Source: Zygaena filipendulae
Taxonomy: Eukaryota > Arthropoda > Insecta > Lepidoptera > Zygaenidae
Length of the DNA stretch: 64,000 bases
Assembly (NCBI GenBank): GCA_907165275.2
Contig: OU015663.1
Coordinates: 1,810,501-1,874,500 of the forward strand
Direction of reading: 5' to 3'
Made by a program: the position numbers and the translations under genes. Each line of letters begins with the position of its first letter. The first letter of the stretch is position 1. The notes under the pieces were generated by a model. The model had not been told where the DNA came from and did no database searches. It worked only from the letters and a program-made list of their open reading frames with translations. Below, one piece after another: positions 31,544 through 43,163 of the stretch.

Positions 31544-32469
31544 ATGCGAGACAATAAAAAACCAGGCTTAGTAGATCCTATATAGCCACTTCTTTCAGCT
31601 GGCGTGGCCTACTCGATTTGACAAACAAATGAAGTTCGTCTCACTGCGAATCTAGTGGGCCACGGCTTCGGTCTTCGAAAATCGAGTTGGCCGCGCCCGC
31701 TGAGAACACATTCTGTTTAGCGAAATGAGACGTTATGGACATAGCAATAAGAATTATGAAAGTGAAAATCACATTATTGACCAGCGGGTTATAATGAAAT
31801 TCAATAGAACATTATAACCCGGCTAAAGCCAAGAGATATAATGTCTTGCTTTCGGTAAGGTTTACATGACATATAATTCGGCATTGTCGAGCATGTGGTG
31901 TGAAAAAGCTTTTAAAAAGCAATGTGTGCTTTTACATGCGTAGCACATGCTACGTGTTTAGTAGTGCTACGCGAATAAAATCGTAGCTTTCGCTACGTAA
32001 GTACATAATTGTATGTCGCTACGCGAATATACGTTAAACCATAAAATTGATTTTTGACGCCCAACTACAAATAATTCCGATTGAATATTGAATGCTATTG
32101 AAGCCTGTAGACCTCATTTACACAATTTTAATGTAATCCCAACTGTCAACCTCTTAGTCGACGTACGGGTGCCGAATACGTTAGATTTTTGAATTGTTAA
32201 CTTAAAAATCATACTTCATGTCCAAGTCAAATTGCAGCCACACGAATGCTAGTAATTATCTACACCGAAGCTTCGAGGCTAGCATAATATTATAGTTGCA
32301 TATTGTATAAACGTGTTCGTACGCAAACGTATCACGTATCAGTTTGAAGCCAGTCTAATGAGAGGCTTCAGACAGTAGATAGAATATGGTGTTGTAATAA
32401 TTGCTTAGGATGATTTAGAATGGGAGAAAGGGGAATGTGATTTTTACGATGCTAGCGTTGAATGGAATA
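31544..32469. other. No gene; local hairpins
   Basis: Short inverted repeats: GGGTTATAATG / CATTATAACCC at about 31786-31822, and repeated GCTACGCGAAT strings at about 31965-32035. No coding frame. Confidence 0.4.
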
Positions 32470-32686
32470 TCCTACTAATATTATAAACGCGAAAGTTTGT
32501 AAGAATGGATGGATGGATGGATGGATGTTTGTTACTCTTTCACGCAAAAACTACTGGATGGATTTAAATGAAACTTTACAATAATATAGCTTATATACAC
32601 CAGATTAAGACAAAGGCTACTTTTTATCCCGAAATTCCCGCGGGAACTCTGAAATTAACGCGGGTGAAATCGCGGGGCCCAACTAG
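32470..32686 (+). mobile_element. Helitron Hel-A, full length
   Basis: TCCTACTAATATTATAAACG after A, (GGAT)5, ACGCAAAAACTACTGGATGG, hairpins, and terminal CCCAACTAG before T. Confidence 0.9.
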
Positions 32687-32835
32687 TATATCATAAATAT
32701 GTTATATCTTCAGTTGGTTAGCGAGAAATATAGATTATTATATAAAATCGAAGTATCTGTCTGTCTATAATATCGTGGTAACGAAACAAGTAATCAACAA
32801 ATTGTCATGGTTGACTGCTATTACCTATCGGATAA

Positions 32836-33064
32836 TCTCTAATATATATAAATCACGTGTCACGTTGTTTGTCCGCGATGGACTCCGAAACTACTGAATG
32901 GATTTTGATAAAATTTTGCAACCATTTATAATATGGTCCAACTTAAAAGATAGGATAGTTTTTCCGGAATTCCCTCGGGAACTGAAGGACATAGAGTACT
33001 TTTTTCCCGCAACCTCCGCGGGAACTCCGAAATTACCGCGGATGAAATCGCGGGGGACAGCTAG
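32836..33064 (+). mobile_element. Helitron Hel-B
   Basis: TCTCTAATATATATAAATCA after A, TTTGTCCGCGATGGACTCCG, a partial first 3' module (GAATTCCCTCGGGAACTG), then a second module ending GGGGGACAGCTAG before T. Confidence 0.85.
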
Positions 33065-33410
33065 TAATTTATAAAGTTTTGAGTGTTTGTCTACGCGGGC
33101 TGAACTCGGATTGTCATGAAATTCAGAAGATATATAAGTTACTTTAGATACAGGAAGGCACATAGTTTTTCGACTTTTTATTCTGGATATTTTTTTTTGT
33201 TTTAAAATGTAAGTCTTATTTAATTATCAGTAAAAAACGTAATAAATATCATCTTTACCAAATTAAAACTCAATGACTAAACTAATTAGATTTACATAAT
33301 GTATCCTACTTCTTTGATTTCATAGCTGGTACTTATACTTCCATTAGCACTATATTTTTTATATATATTTATATCTTCAAATAGGTTACTTACATTACAA
33401 CCCCACCCCG

Positions 33411-33470
33411 TGGTATATACCACGTTTGCTTAGTTTCCTCGACACAAGCCCATAGTTTACTGTGAGTTCC
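33411..33470 (+). mobile_element. SINE internal fragment
   Basis: TGGTATATACCACGTTTGCT and CTCGACACAAGCCCATAG match the central and 3' part of the SINEs at 15812 and 62104. Head and tail are missing. Confidence 0.55.
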
Positions 33471-33794
33471 AGCTAGACTAGTATGACAGCATTGGACGAC
33501 GTATTTCCGACTGTACTCACTCGTTTTAATGATAGGTGCTGCACTCTTTGAGTATTCTATACGAGGTATCGGGTCGTCGGCGGCGGGATTTCGAGTGTCG
33601 CACAGACTTTTAGCTGTCTAATGAAGGGCGCTCTTCGCTCGCCGCACTAATTGGAAAGCCGGTCTGTGCTTTGCTGTGACTCATGTCATGGGCACATAAC
33701 TACTGCGTTATACACACATAATAGTTCAGGGCTTGAAACACCAATATTTTATGTACTTACCGATGTATGTAGCGCTTACATTGACTTTGGTAAA
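33471..33794. other. No recognisable feature
   Basis: Slightly GC-richer stretch (33540-33660). No recognised coding or repeat content. Confidence 0.35.
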
Positions 33795-33920
33795 ACATCG
33801 GTTTTTAGAACGAAGTTTTTTATCGCACTGTACCTACGGATGGGAGTAAAACTGCATTTTCCGTCACGGCGTCATACGGCTGTTCTAAGGAAAAACAAAA
33901 CTGTAATTTTTTTTCGAAAT
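33795..33920 (+). repeat. P-family repeat copy
   Basis: TTTTTAGAACGAAGTTTTTT, GGATGGGAGTAAAACTGCA and GTCACGGCGTCATACGGCTG are the reverse complement of the 46852-47039 copy, abruptly ending in A/T-rich DNA. Confidence 0.6.
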
Positions 33921-33950
33921 TAAGTATGTAGTTTGTTTTTATATTTTTTT

Positions 33951-34568
33951 CCCTATAAATGTGAAAGTGTGGATGTTTGTTACTCAATCACGCAAAAACG
34001 GCTGAACGGATCTAGATGAAATTTGGCATGCATGTAGCCTTTGTCATGAAAAAGAACATAGGCTACCTTTTATCTAGGAATTGGGTATTCTCAAAAGTAT
34101 GAATATCAAAATTCTAATTAGTCCGTCAGTTAGAAAATAAAAAAATAATAGACACGTATTTTTTGCTTTTTCAATTTAATGAAAATGAACATAGATAAAG
34201 CGCATTAAAGTTTAGGGTGGGGGGCTCGTGACGTCAATATTCATTATAAGCGCCATACAAACCACGCCGAATTGTGACGTCACGCGAAATTTCAACTCAA
34301 TGTATCTCTGTTATTTTTTGAGTAAGTAAAAAAAGAACCGTATACGTGTCCAATATTTTTTACTAATCTACACGACGGACTAAAAAAAAATTTTTTGTCA
34401 AGTAGCCAATTCCCGCGTGATCTCTGAAATCAACGCGGGTGAAATAGAATTAGTTATTGCATTCTACACGTTGTCAGAGGTACAGAAAAGAACATAGGGT
34501 ACTTTTTATCCTGAAATTCCCGCGGGATCTCCGAAATTAACGCCGGTGAAACCGCGGGACACAGCTAG
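33951..34568 (+). mobile_element. Helitron Hel-A with MITE-B inserted, two 3' modules
   Basis: Left part runs to ATCTAGGAAT, is interrupted by MITE-B at 34082-34408, and resumes ATTCCCGCGTGATCTC. It then repeats a second 3' module from ACACGTTGTCAGAGGTACAG to CACAGCTAG. The unfilled motif is GGAATTCCCG, found in many copies. Confidence 0.8.
34082..34408 (-). mobile_element. MITE-B copy 6, nested in a Helitron
   Basis: TGGGTATTCTC to AAGTAGCCA, AT on each side (34080-34081 and 34409-34410) splitting GGAATTCCC. Both CREs are intact (34229-34236 and 34275-34282). Same subtype as copy 7. Confidence 0.9.
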
Positions 34569-34635
34569 TCTTAAATAAAAATAAATATTCATAGATTTTG
34601 CTAAGCACAAAAATCGAGACCGGCTGGACCAAATT

Positions 34636-34868
34636 GGATATTATGTAACTTTTGTATCTACCATTTTTTGGTTGCAATCAAAAACATGGTGATTTTGCGA
34701 TTAAAATATGATAACACGTTTTGATAACTACAACATCTAGCAATCAACAAAAATAAACATACTTCAAAAGTTGGAGCTGCTTAAACATGATAAGTTATTC
34801 ACAAAATCACTATTTTTCTGATTGAAACTGAAATATGATAGCAACAATAGTTACCTACATAATTACCC
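34636..34868 (-). mobile_element. MITE-H copy 2
   Basis: Left end TATTATGTAACTTTTGTATC. Right side CTGAAATATGATAGCAACAA and TACATAATTACCC. It is followed 19 bp later by MITE-C. Confidence 0.75.
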
Positions 34869-34886
34869 AGCTGGTCACCTATAACT

Positions 34887-35116
34887 GAACGCCGATAACA
34901 TGTTATCCCACAAAATTACGTTATTGATACAAATGCTTTTTTGAGAGTTTTAGAACGTTTTTAAATTTGTGTTTAGGTACCTTATTACATTGTTTAAATA
35001 CCAACAAAATGTTAAACATAAAAAAATGTTAATACAAAATGGCGCTATTATTTTAAAACACGATTTATTCAAAATTTCTCAAGTGTGGGTTAACACACTA
35101 TTGCTTATCTATGCCC
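34887..35116 (-). mobile_element. MITE-C copy 2
   Basis: GAACGCCGATAACATGTTAT at left, CACTATTGCTTATCTATGCC at right. The string GGTCACCTATAACT lies directly before the left end (34873-34886) and again at 35194-35207. Confidence 0.75.
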
Positions 35117-35207
35117 ATTTATGAGTAGTCCAAAGTGAAGTAAGGGAGGTTTTATGGGCGAATAAATTATAGAGGTGTTATACGCAGCGAACAGGTCACC
35201 TATAACT

Positions 35208-35504
35208 ATTTGAAGGGTAAAGTTTAATGGTTTTATAACCGCTTTGTTATATAGAAGTCTTTGCGAAGTACAAAACTTTTAGCATGCTGGTTTAATAATG
35301 TTTTTGTTCACACTTTGAGAACTGAGTGTGGAATAAATTCAAGTATCTACTTTAAAAGTTTCCTTTGTTGTTTTATTATTATTTTTTAATTTTTTACACG
35401 ATACAAATAGGTAGGTACCTATACCGGGCGCTTTCTTTAGTCTCAAAGAGAATTTTTCTTTCTTTTCCTTGATGGACTGGGGACACGCCGTAAATCGATC
35501 GTCA
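35208..35504. other. No recognisable feature
   Basis: AT-rich spacer. Confidence 0.35.
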
Positions 35505-35695
35505 TCCATAAAAATATTATAGGTAAATGCGAAAGTGACTCAATCTGCCAGTTGCCTTTTAACTACACAACCAATTAGATATCATGAAAATTGCATAGGT
35601 ACACTTTGTCAGGGGTAGAGAAAAGGGTACTTTTATTTCGGGATTCCCGGAGGAACGCCGAAATCAACGCGGGCAAAACCGCAGGGTACAGCTGA
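35505..35695 (+). mobile_element. Helitron Hel-A, diverged
   Basis: TCCATAAAAATATTATAGGT after A, body TTTGTCAGGGGTAGAGAAAA, terminus mutated to CTGA. It lies tail to tail with the next copy, 15 bp away. Confidence 0.75.
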
Positions 35696-35710
35696 TGAAT
35701 TTATTCAGTA

Positions 35711-35885
35711 CTAGCTGTGCCCCGCGGTTTCACTCACGTGAGTTTCGGAAATCCCGTTGTAACAATTTTTTTCTAAAATAAAAGTAGCCTAAGTTACTCC
35801 TTAGAATATCAGCTATCTGCCGGTAAAAGTCCCGTTAAAATCGGTCCAGTCTAGACAGACAGAAAAATAATAAAAAAAATTATGT
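35711..35885 (-). mobile_element. Helitron Hel-D
   Basis: CTAGCTGTGCCCCGCGGTTT after A, then AAAGTAGCCTAAGTTACTCC and TTAAAATCGGTCCAGTCTAG. The 5' terminus is decayed into A-rich sequence. Confidence 0.7.
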
Positions 35886-36767
35886 ATCTACCTAAGTACA
35901 TCATACTAACGAACGAACTTTTTAATATAGGTATTTGTGTCGAGGTATAGTAAGCGAAAACTATACGCCCTAGGTAGGTATAGTTCTTTTTCCAACGGTA
36001 TTCAATAAGTAGGAAATGCTAATAAATTAAAACATGCCAAGCGACTTTGTCGCTTACTGTACTGTTAAGCACCGACAGATAAACTGATGCTTTCAAAGAA
36101 AATGTCTTATTTAGTTGGGAAAAAAAAAACTAATCCCCAGCGAAAGCTGAGCTTTCATTTCTTACCTCGCCGTTGGGTTTTTCATTTGTACATGCTAAAG
36201 CCATTGCCTTTCATAAGTATTAAAGCTTCCGACTTTTAGTAGGTAGTTTATTTTTCTAGCCATCTGTCCAATGATACCGACTAGTAAGGATTTTTCCCTG
36301 TGGTATTATATTTTACGGAGTTAACGATATAAAACTACTAGTAAGTTGAACTAATGAGTTTCAAAAGACCATTTCACCTCTGCTGGCTTAATTATACAGA
36401 TTAGCATTACATAGGTACCTTTAAAACCCTGATGACGTAAATGCCTAGGTGCTTTTGAAAAACGCGAATTTATGAAGTGGAAACACCTATTTCTCAATAT
36501 ATTTTGCTATTCGAGTATATAAAATGAGAACGTAAACAAGTTAATTAAATAAAGTTATTAATATCGGTCGAGGTAGTTGATCTATGTAATATTATCTTTA
36601 AACACCCTGTATAAAGCCGCAAGGGGATTATGCCAGCTTATGAAGGACGCGCCAAAGCCTATCCAAGCTCGAACGTTCTCTCGAAACAAAGTGTGAGTGA
36701 GTGAAAAAGACAACGCTATACAAAATGACATTTTTAGCTTGTACTCACATCTTTCGCTTTATAGAAT
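35886..36767. other. No recognisable feature
   Basis: AT-rich DNA with a short hairpin AAGCGACTTTGTCGCTT near 36040. No gene evidence. Confidence 0.4.
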
Positions 36768-37093
36768 TGGGTATTCTCCAAGGTATGAAAATCAAAATTC
36801 TAATTAGTCCGTCAGTTAGAAAATAAAAAAATAATAGACACGAATTTTTTGCTTTTCCAATTTAATGAAAATGAACGTAGATAAAGCGCATTAAAGTTTA
36901 GGGTGGGGGGCTCGTGACGTCAATATTCATTATAAGCGCCATACAAACCGCACCGAGTTGTGACGTCACGCGAAATTTCAACTCAATGTATCTCTGTTAT
37001 TTTTTGATTAAGTAAAAAAAGAAAAAATACGTGTCCAATATTTTTTACTAATCTACACGACGGACTAAAAAAAATTTTTTTGTCAAGTAGCCA
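36768..37093 (-). mobile_element. MITE-B copy 7
   Basis: Almost identical in structure to copy 6: TGGGTATTCTCC to AAGTAGCCA, with AT at 36766-36767 and 37094-37095 in an AATT context. CREs are intact at 36915-36922 and 36961-36968. Confidence 0.9.
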
Positions 37094-37177
37094 ATTCATT
37101 TAGGCCTATAATTAGGTATCGTTACAGGAAATAACGTCTATTGACCTTGATAATTATCAAAGTAGTTTTTATACGAA

Positions 37178-37375
37178 ATTAGCTGTGTCCCGCGGTTTAA
37201 CCTAATTTACTTCTTAAAACATCAGCTAATTAGCAAAGAAAGTCCCGTCAAAATTCACCCGCATGAGTTTCGGAATTCCTACAAGAACTCCAAACTTCTT
37301 TTATATTCTCCTTCCCCTTAAAATAACAAACACAACAAAAAATAATTAGCGAAATTGGTCCAGCCGTTCACATGT
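37178..37375 (-). mobile_element. Helitron Hel-D-like, rearranged
   Basis: TTAGCTGTGTCCCGCGGTTT, then the body, then a second TTCACCCGCATGAGTTTCGG module in the same orientation. Ends near AATTGGTCCAGCCGTTC. Confidence 0.55.
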
Positions 37376-37409
37376 GATGTCGCGACCAAGGGAAATAGAG
37401 ATTCATTTT

Positions 37410-37565
37410 CATTATAATAATAATAATCTTTATTTTCTCCCACAAGTAAATACATGTAATGGTTGTAAATAAAAAGTTTTAAAAGTAAAGAGCACACTTT
37501 GTGGGAGATAGGAGCCTTAACTAGGTAAACCTAGGCCCTTTCTCAGCCACGAAACTTAATTAAGG
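37410..37565 (-). mobile_element. LINE 3'-end fragment with (ATT)n tail
   Basis: On minus, GAAAGGGCCTAGGTTTACCT leads to ACTTGTGGGAGAAAATAAAG and an ATT-repeat tail (plus 37413-37428). Confidence 0.5.
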
Positions 37566-37615
37566 TAACTTATATTACAAGTAAGATACATATTATAGTA
37601 CCATGGAAGTGCGTG

Positions 37616-37640
37616 TTCAATGTGTGTGTGTGTGTGTGTG
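37616..37640. repeat. (GT)n microsatellite
   Basis: About twelve GT/TG units. Confidence 0.9.
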
Positions 37641-37782
37641 TACTGTGTGTATTATATATCTACTATACATCTATATACAGCCTACAAATAAATAAAATTA
37701 AAGTGTCTGTTTGTAATTTCAAATAAACAGCTTTTTACTTAATGCATACTGCATACGGAAATACGGTAGGTACGAGTACTTA

Positions 37783-37958
37783 TATAAAAAAACCTCTGTC
37801 TATCTGTTGGTCTGTTTGTTCTGGCTAATCTCTAAAACGGCCGGATCGCTTTTAATGGGACATTTACTGGCAGAAAGCTGATGGTTTAGATTATAGAAGA
37901 AAATTGTTCCCGCGGGAATTCCAAAACTCACGCGGGTGAAACGACGGGGCCCAGCTAA
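37783..37958 (+). mobile_element. Helitron Hel-A-like, diverged
   Basis: CTGTTGGTCTGTTTGTTCTG, GAAAGCTGATGGTTTAGATT, hairpin TTCCCGCGGGAATTCC, end CCCAGCTAA (mutated CTAG). Confidence 0.6.
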
Positions 37959-38256
37959 TAAAATTGTGTTAACAATGACAAACTATACATATCAAAACAA
38001 TTATCCTTAACCAGATTAACGTTGCGTCTTTCTAGATAAAAGGTTCAGATTTCTGATTATCTCTTCTACTTATCATGATCTTGAATGACTGAAAAAGTGC
38101 TTTGAATGCTGATCATACGAAAAGACTTATCACCATAACAACACTCAAATGCAATGTTACAACTTACAATATTGAAAGTTAAAATAGTCAGTCGGTCAGT
38201 GAGTTGGTAATAAAACTTGTATTTTGGGAAGCTCTATATTTATGTTACCATTAAAT

Positions 38257-38476
38257 AGACGCCGATAAGCAATAACATGTTAACCCACAGAATTAATTTA
38301 TTGATACAGAAAGCTTTAGTTATTGAGGGTGATAGGACGTTTTTTAATTATTTGTTTACCTTATTACATTGTTGTTACCAAAAAATTGTTGAAAATACAA
38401 AAATATTAACACGAAATGGCGTTATAATTTTAAAACACAATTTACTCACTCAACACACTATTACTTATCTATGTCC
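38257..38476 (-). mobile_element. MITE-C copy 3
   Basis: AGACGCCGATAAGCAATAAC and ATGTTAACCCACAG at left; ACACTATTACTTATCTATGT at right. About 220 bp. Confidence 0.75.
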
Positions 38477-39144
38477 AAGTGAATGAAGCAAACTTGAATC
38501 TTTCGAATTTCGTAATGTTACATAACGCATAGCAACATGAAAACATAATATTATAATATTCTAAGGATATTTTAAATCTTATCAATAGTAAACGAGAGAG
38601 TAGTTGCAGTGAAAGTAGTAAAAACAGCTTTGATGGGTCATAAAGTAATACACCCACTAAATCGCATGGCTAGAACTTGACTTGCCAGACGTTTAAATAT
38701 AAAAGGAGAAATTTTTCACACGGCTGGAACTGTGGGAAGGCGCTACTCACGAATGAGCCTTGGTCCGATTGGCGGTGTAAAGTGTTGAGTCTCTAAAGGG
38801 TAATGTCAAATAGTATATCACGGCTCGGCGACTATCGCTTGGGGACTTAGGACGTCCCGTCTAAAGGCTTGATTGAAAACCAATGCTTGTGAACCCCGCA
38901 GCGAGCTCTGCGGTGGAACTAATGCGAATCGGAGACGTACCCAAGAATCGATGGTACGCGTCGAGACGCCCGGATTTGTTTTCCATTCGTTTCAAATGAA
39001 TGGAATGTTGGTTCCGTTTCTTAATGTTTCGATTTCAATTTCGCAACGTTCGTTCGCGAATTGAAATTGAAATTTTCGAAGGTAGAGTGGAGCGGTTTGG
39101 GTTTTATCGTTTTGTTTTTATCAAAATTGTTTAAATATCGAGCC
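38477..39144. other. No recognisable feature
   Basis: The 38700-39060 part is less AT-rich than its surroundings and shares nothing with the repeats here. A 63-codon plus frame (38873-39064) shows no domain. Confidence 0.35.
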
Positions 39145-39316
39145 GGACTCGCGTATGAAGGGTTTGTTTGTTTGTTACGCTTTCACGCCTCAACGGCTCA
39201 ATGGATCATCATGAAATGTTGCGGATATAGTGTCAAGGATATATAAAAGGATATAGTGTACTTTTATCTTGCGGGAACTCCGAAATTAACGTGGCTAAAA
39301 CCACGAGGAGCAGCTA
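39145..39316 (+). mobile_element. Helitron Hel-A, diverged
   Basis: GTTTGTTTGTTACGCTTTCA, CATCATGAAATGTTGCGGAT, TTGCGGGAACTCCGAAATTA, end GGAGCAGCTAA. Another 3'-module-like remnant follows at 39330-39412. Confidence 0.65.
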
Positions 39317-39546
39317 AAGAAACATAAAGGGCGCTCAGAAGTGACCTGCATGCTCCTCCCGGAATTTCCTCGGGAGTACCGAAATTAAGGCAGGTGATAC
39401 TGCAAGAGGACCATGCAGTTAGTGTTTTATTAAAGACGAGGAACTCATTTTGGAGTGCTCAGATGGACAATTTGTGCAGTTTATTCTTTTGTATTTCGAC
39501 ACTTCCTGTGTGGGAGGATAAAGTCTTAACTACATGTTTACTGAAA

Positions 39547-39917
39547 ATCAGATTTTTTAGTTCATTTTAGTTACGAACATAAGCTATATTGGCTGAAACC
39601 TAAATCAAAAACCCATTAAAAAACATCCCATTTAAAAAATAAACAATAATAATATGCCAAAAAATCAATAGTTTAAAAGTTATTCAACATTAGTTTGGAG
39701 GTGACCTATCTACGAAATTTCAAGCGCTACGTCCGCACCTACGAGTCAATGACTAAATCGATTTGTGTAGCTGCAAGCGGCGTATGCGCCAAATATTGTA
39801 TTATAAATAATTTAGACATGGGCTGATAAAAAAGAAAAAAATTAAACGGAATCAATTCGGAAGTCGATTCTGACCAAACTATTTTCCAGTTTTCAATTAA
39901 TTCATTAGCACGTTGTA
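39547..39917 (+). mobile_element. MITE-I copy 1
   Basis: The interior (ATTCAACATTAGTTTGGAGG, GTGACCTATCTACGAAATTT) is inverted relative to the copy at 50548. The right end TTAATTCATTAGCACGTTGTA is shared; the left terminus is degraded to ACTGAAAATCAG. Confidence 0.65.
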
Positions 39918-40445
39918 TATTCCTGAAATTAAAATATTCGCATTGTTAATAATTATAAAGACATTTCATAATCTCGATACCTACGCCCTTATGTGTAGGA
40001 GGGGGCGATTTGGGACTCTGTGCCTTGCGGTATTAAAAGTTGTGTGTTGTATTTACTGCTTTTAAATGAACGTACGCCACAATATGTTGCAGTGGAAATA
40101 GTTTCAACAACTTTTCGGCCATGTAGGAAGCTTGCAATTACGTATGTCGTGACATCACGTACAGTCTGAAACAATTTTAATACCGACCAGCGAACCTAGT
40201 GTGATTTTAAAGTTACACAATTCATTTTGAAATGAGTTTTTCAGTAACATGGGAAAATAATCCAGCTAATATTCTGTAAAAGTACCTACATATCGGTATA
40301 GAAGTAGATACATAGGTGTTATATACAGCGTGTATAATGGCGCCTGGTGTTAAGGAATAAACCATGTCAAATTTGGTGGACTTATCTAATTTATATTGTG
40401 CCTGCTAATATCTATAGGCAATTATCGAAATTTTATCACTTGTAA
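39918..40445. other. No recognisable feature
   Basis: AT-rich unique-looking DNA. Confidence 0.4.
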
Positions 40446-40662
40446 CTAGTAAAAGTCGATCCCCCACAGTTTCAATCGCGTGAATTTCGGAGTTCACGTG
40501 GGAATTCCAGGACAAAATTGGCCCATGTCACTCAGGAATATTATAGTGTAAGAATTTGTGTTAAGTGAAAGAATTTTTAAAATCGGTTCAGTAGTTTTTA
40601 AATTCATTCATTATAAACAAATCATACAAATAAAATATTATCTTTTAAAAATATTAGTAAGA
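40446..40662 (-). mobile_element. Helitron Hel-D
   Basis: CTAG after A, a decayed module GTTTCAATCGCGTGAATTTC, then CCCATGTCACTCAGGAATAT and AAAATCGGTTCAGTAG. Ends ATATTAGTAAGA. Confidence 0.7.
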
Positions 40663-40945
40663 TAAAATTATTTTCAAATAGTTTGTGTTTAGTTTGTGAA
40701 ATAAAAAAAAAATACTAAGTTCCACACTCAAACACTACTTTGTGTAAGGAAACTGTCAGCAGGGTATGTGTGTTCTGTGCTGTCAGCTCTTCGATCTCCT
40801 GTTGTTATAAAGAAGTCGGTTAAATACAGGTAGATCATAGATATTTTTAATATATTATTATCAATGATGGTGGTAGGGCGCTCTCTAGTGCCCGGCTGGC
40901 TAGCTACCACCTTCAAGTTGCAAAATCTGTCACCAAGCACCTAAC

Positions 40946-41120
40946 GGTGTGTTCCGGCAGCCCCACTTGAAAGCCAGTTCCCATCCCCATTCCAGGTCGG
41001 GATCGCACCTGCATGCCTTCTGGTGTTGCAGATGTCTATGGGCGGCGGTAATCTCTTACCATCAGGTGTACCACTTGCCCGTTTGCCCTCTATGACAAAA
41101 AAAATAATAATAATAATAAT
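40946..41120 (+). mobile_element. LINE 3'-end fragment, family F copy 2
   Basis: Matches 7586-7758 almost base for base through CCATCAGGTGTACCACTTGC. The tail is A-rich running into (AAT)n. Confidence 0.75.
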
Positions 41121-42496
41121 GAGGCAGATATACTATTCAAACAATTAAAATACAGTTAAATCAGTTAACCTAAAGAGTGACAATGAAATAAATATTATAA
41201 TATTACAATAGGTAATCTAATGAAATCTATTCGTTTTATTATTAAATATATATAGCATAAGCAAGTCATGCTACGATATTAACCATTGTGAGAAAGTTTG
41301 TAGCTGGCTTGTAGTTTTAGAAAAATGAAAAACATTTATGTATCGATTCTCAGTGAACTAATTACTAGCAGTTATTGTTAGTACCTAGCTACGAAATTGG
41401 GTCAGCGGCAACAACTCGATTATAACCTACCGGTGTTATATCTAAGTATAGCATATCGAGCACAATAATCGAATAGGAACGAGGGACTTATCTGTACTCG
41501 GTCAAGTTTTGGGTTTTTCTTTGACGTGACAAAATCTACGTAATTTGGATCAAGTTGTTCAATGAAAAAAATACAACAAGTTGATAAATTACTCTTACGA
41601 TGTCTTAAAATTTAGTTATAGTCTCTTATAATCATTAGCGAAGCTATAAAATGAAATTTTCACTTCCCGTACTCGTAAAGTCCTTTTTTATGCTGCGTGT
41701 ATAAGCATACCGAAACTGCTTTTTATGCATTTATTTTTTATTTATATGTATATATTATAGGTATGAGTATATTTTTTTATTTTATATTTTTATTATTTTC
41801 AAAATGTCATTTATATACAATTTTATATGATTGATTGCAGTGATAAGAAATACAGTGTAAAACCAATTTTATCCTTGGCTTTAAACGTCTTTGGTTTGGA
41901 CAGTTTAATTAATATCTCAGAAAAAAATATATGTAGCTTATTTTGTAACCTTAATAAAAATAATCTAAATAGTATTTCTGCAAGCCTCGACGAAACTATA
42001 ATTTCATAGACTTTCAAGACTATTATTTTCTTTGCTTAATTTTCACTTTTTTTTAGTTATTTAAGACCAGAATTCAACCCTGAATACTGAGTCATTCAAC
42101 ACGTACTCCGTTGAATATTACACTCTGTGTATGAGATGAAAAAAACGAGTGTTTTTCTTTATTACCAAAAGTAGGTAAATCGAAAAATAATAAGAATTTT
42201 CATTAAATACTTATCTACTACAATAATATAAATGATTATTATAGAAAACGTCTCTTTGAAACATTCAAGTCTATCGATAACCCACTCCACGTTTCCGTTT
42301 CAACAAACAATAGGTATAAGCAGACCTATATGTAGCTTAGGAAACAATTTCACAATTCAATAAACGCCACGAGGCAGTATAGTGAAGTTGCTTCGGCACA
42401 ATAAATTCTGCGGCGGCTGCTTGCACTGAGAGCTCTCTCCATTCACACATTATAAGTAGGTTGGTACGGTCGTATGTCTTTTTGTTTTCCAAATAA
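41121..42496. other. No recognised gene; one weak short ORF
   Basis: A 60-codon plus frame at 41827-42009 begins within TGATTGATTGCAG, which also resembles a splice acceptor, and has a more protein-like composition than most frames here. A mirror frame exists on minus. No homology recognised. Confidence 0.25.
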
Positions 42497-42853
42497 TGGC
42501 CGGTTTACACTCCCATAAGTAGTAAGTAAGTAAGTAAAAAAAACTTGTGGACGCCGGCCGGCAAGTAAGTAAGTGATTAAGTAGCAATTTACCGCAGGAT
42601 AGAAACCACTTCAATTTTTTGGATAGGACAGTAACGCGTACCCCGTTCGTTTCCAGCTCCCCGCCAAATTATTACTTACTACTTGCCGCCGGACGGCGCG
42701 CCGTCCGGCGGCCGGCCAGTAAATGGAGAAATGTATGTTTGATGAACTTACGGACGCTCACTATTTGGACGTTGCTGTCTACTTTTCGATAAAGTAAGTA
42801 AGATGGTAAACTGAACTTACTTACTTACTACTTATGGAAGTGTAAACCGGCCA
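42497..42853. mobile_element. PIF/Harbinger-type MITE, TAA duplication
   Basis: TGGCCGGTTTACACTCCCAT at left and its complement with one mismatch at right, continuing AAGTAGTAAGTAAGTAAGT (about 40 bp in all). TAA flanks both sides (42494-42496 and 42854-42856). The interior is unusually GC-rich (GCCGGACGGCGCGCCGTCCG palindrome at about 42688-42710). No transposase. Confidence 0.88.
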
Positions 42854-42915
42854 TAAACGTCGCAGTGTAACTTCCAGGATAACAAGACGAAAACGCACTG
42901 TAAAGATCTCGATAA

Positions 42916-43078
42916 TCTTAAATACTAATAAATGTTATACTTACGTGTGAATGTGAGTTTGTTTCTCACGCTTTCACAGCTAAACCAATCATCGTGAAAT
43001 TTTGTACACACGCTGTCAAAGGTACAGAAAAGCTGAAACTCCATAAATGACGCGGTTGAAACCATGAAGAACAGTTAG
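42916..43078 (+). mobile_element. Helitron Hel-A, internally deleted
   Basis: TCTTAAATACTAATAAATGT after A, CATCGTGAAATTTTGTACAC. It jumps from GGTACAGAAAAG to CTGAAACTCCATAAATGA and ends ACAGTTAG. Confidence 0.7.
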
Positions 43079-43163
43079 TTGTTCAATTTTTGAGCGATGT
43101 TGCATTTACAAGAAGTTTTACGAACTGAAACATGTTCAGAATTATTTTATGTATGAACTTACA

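Noticed and set aside
41654..41707. Signal-peptide-like exon upstream of the frame at 41827
   Set aside because: The possible donors do not keep phase with the downstream frame.
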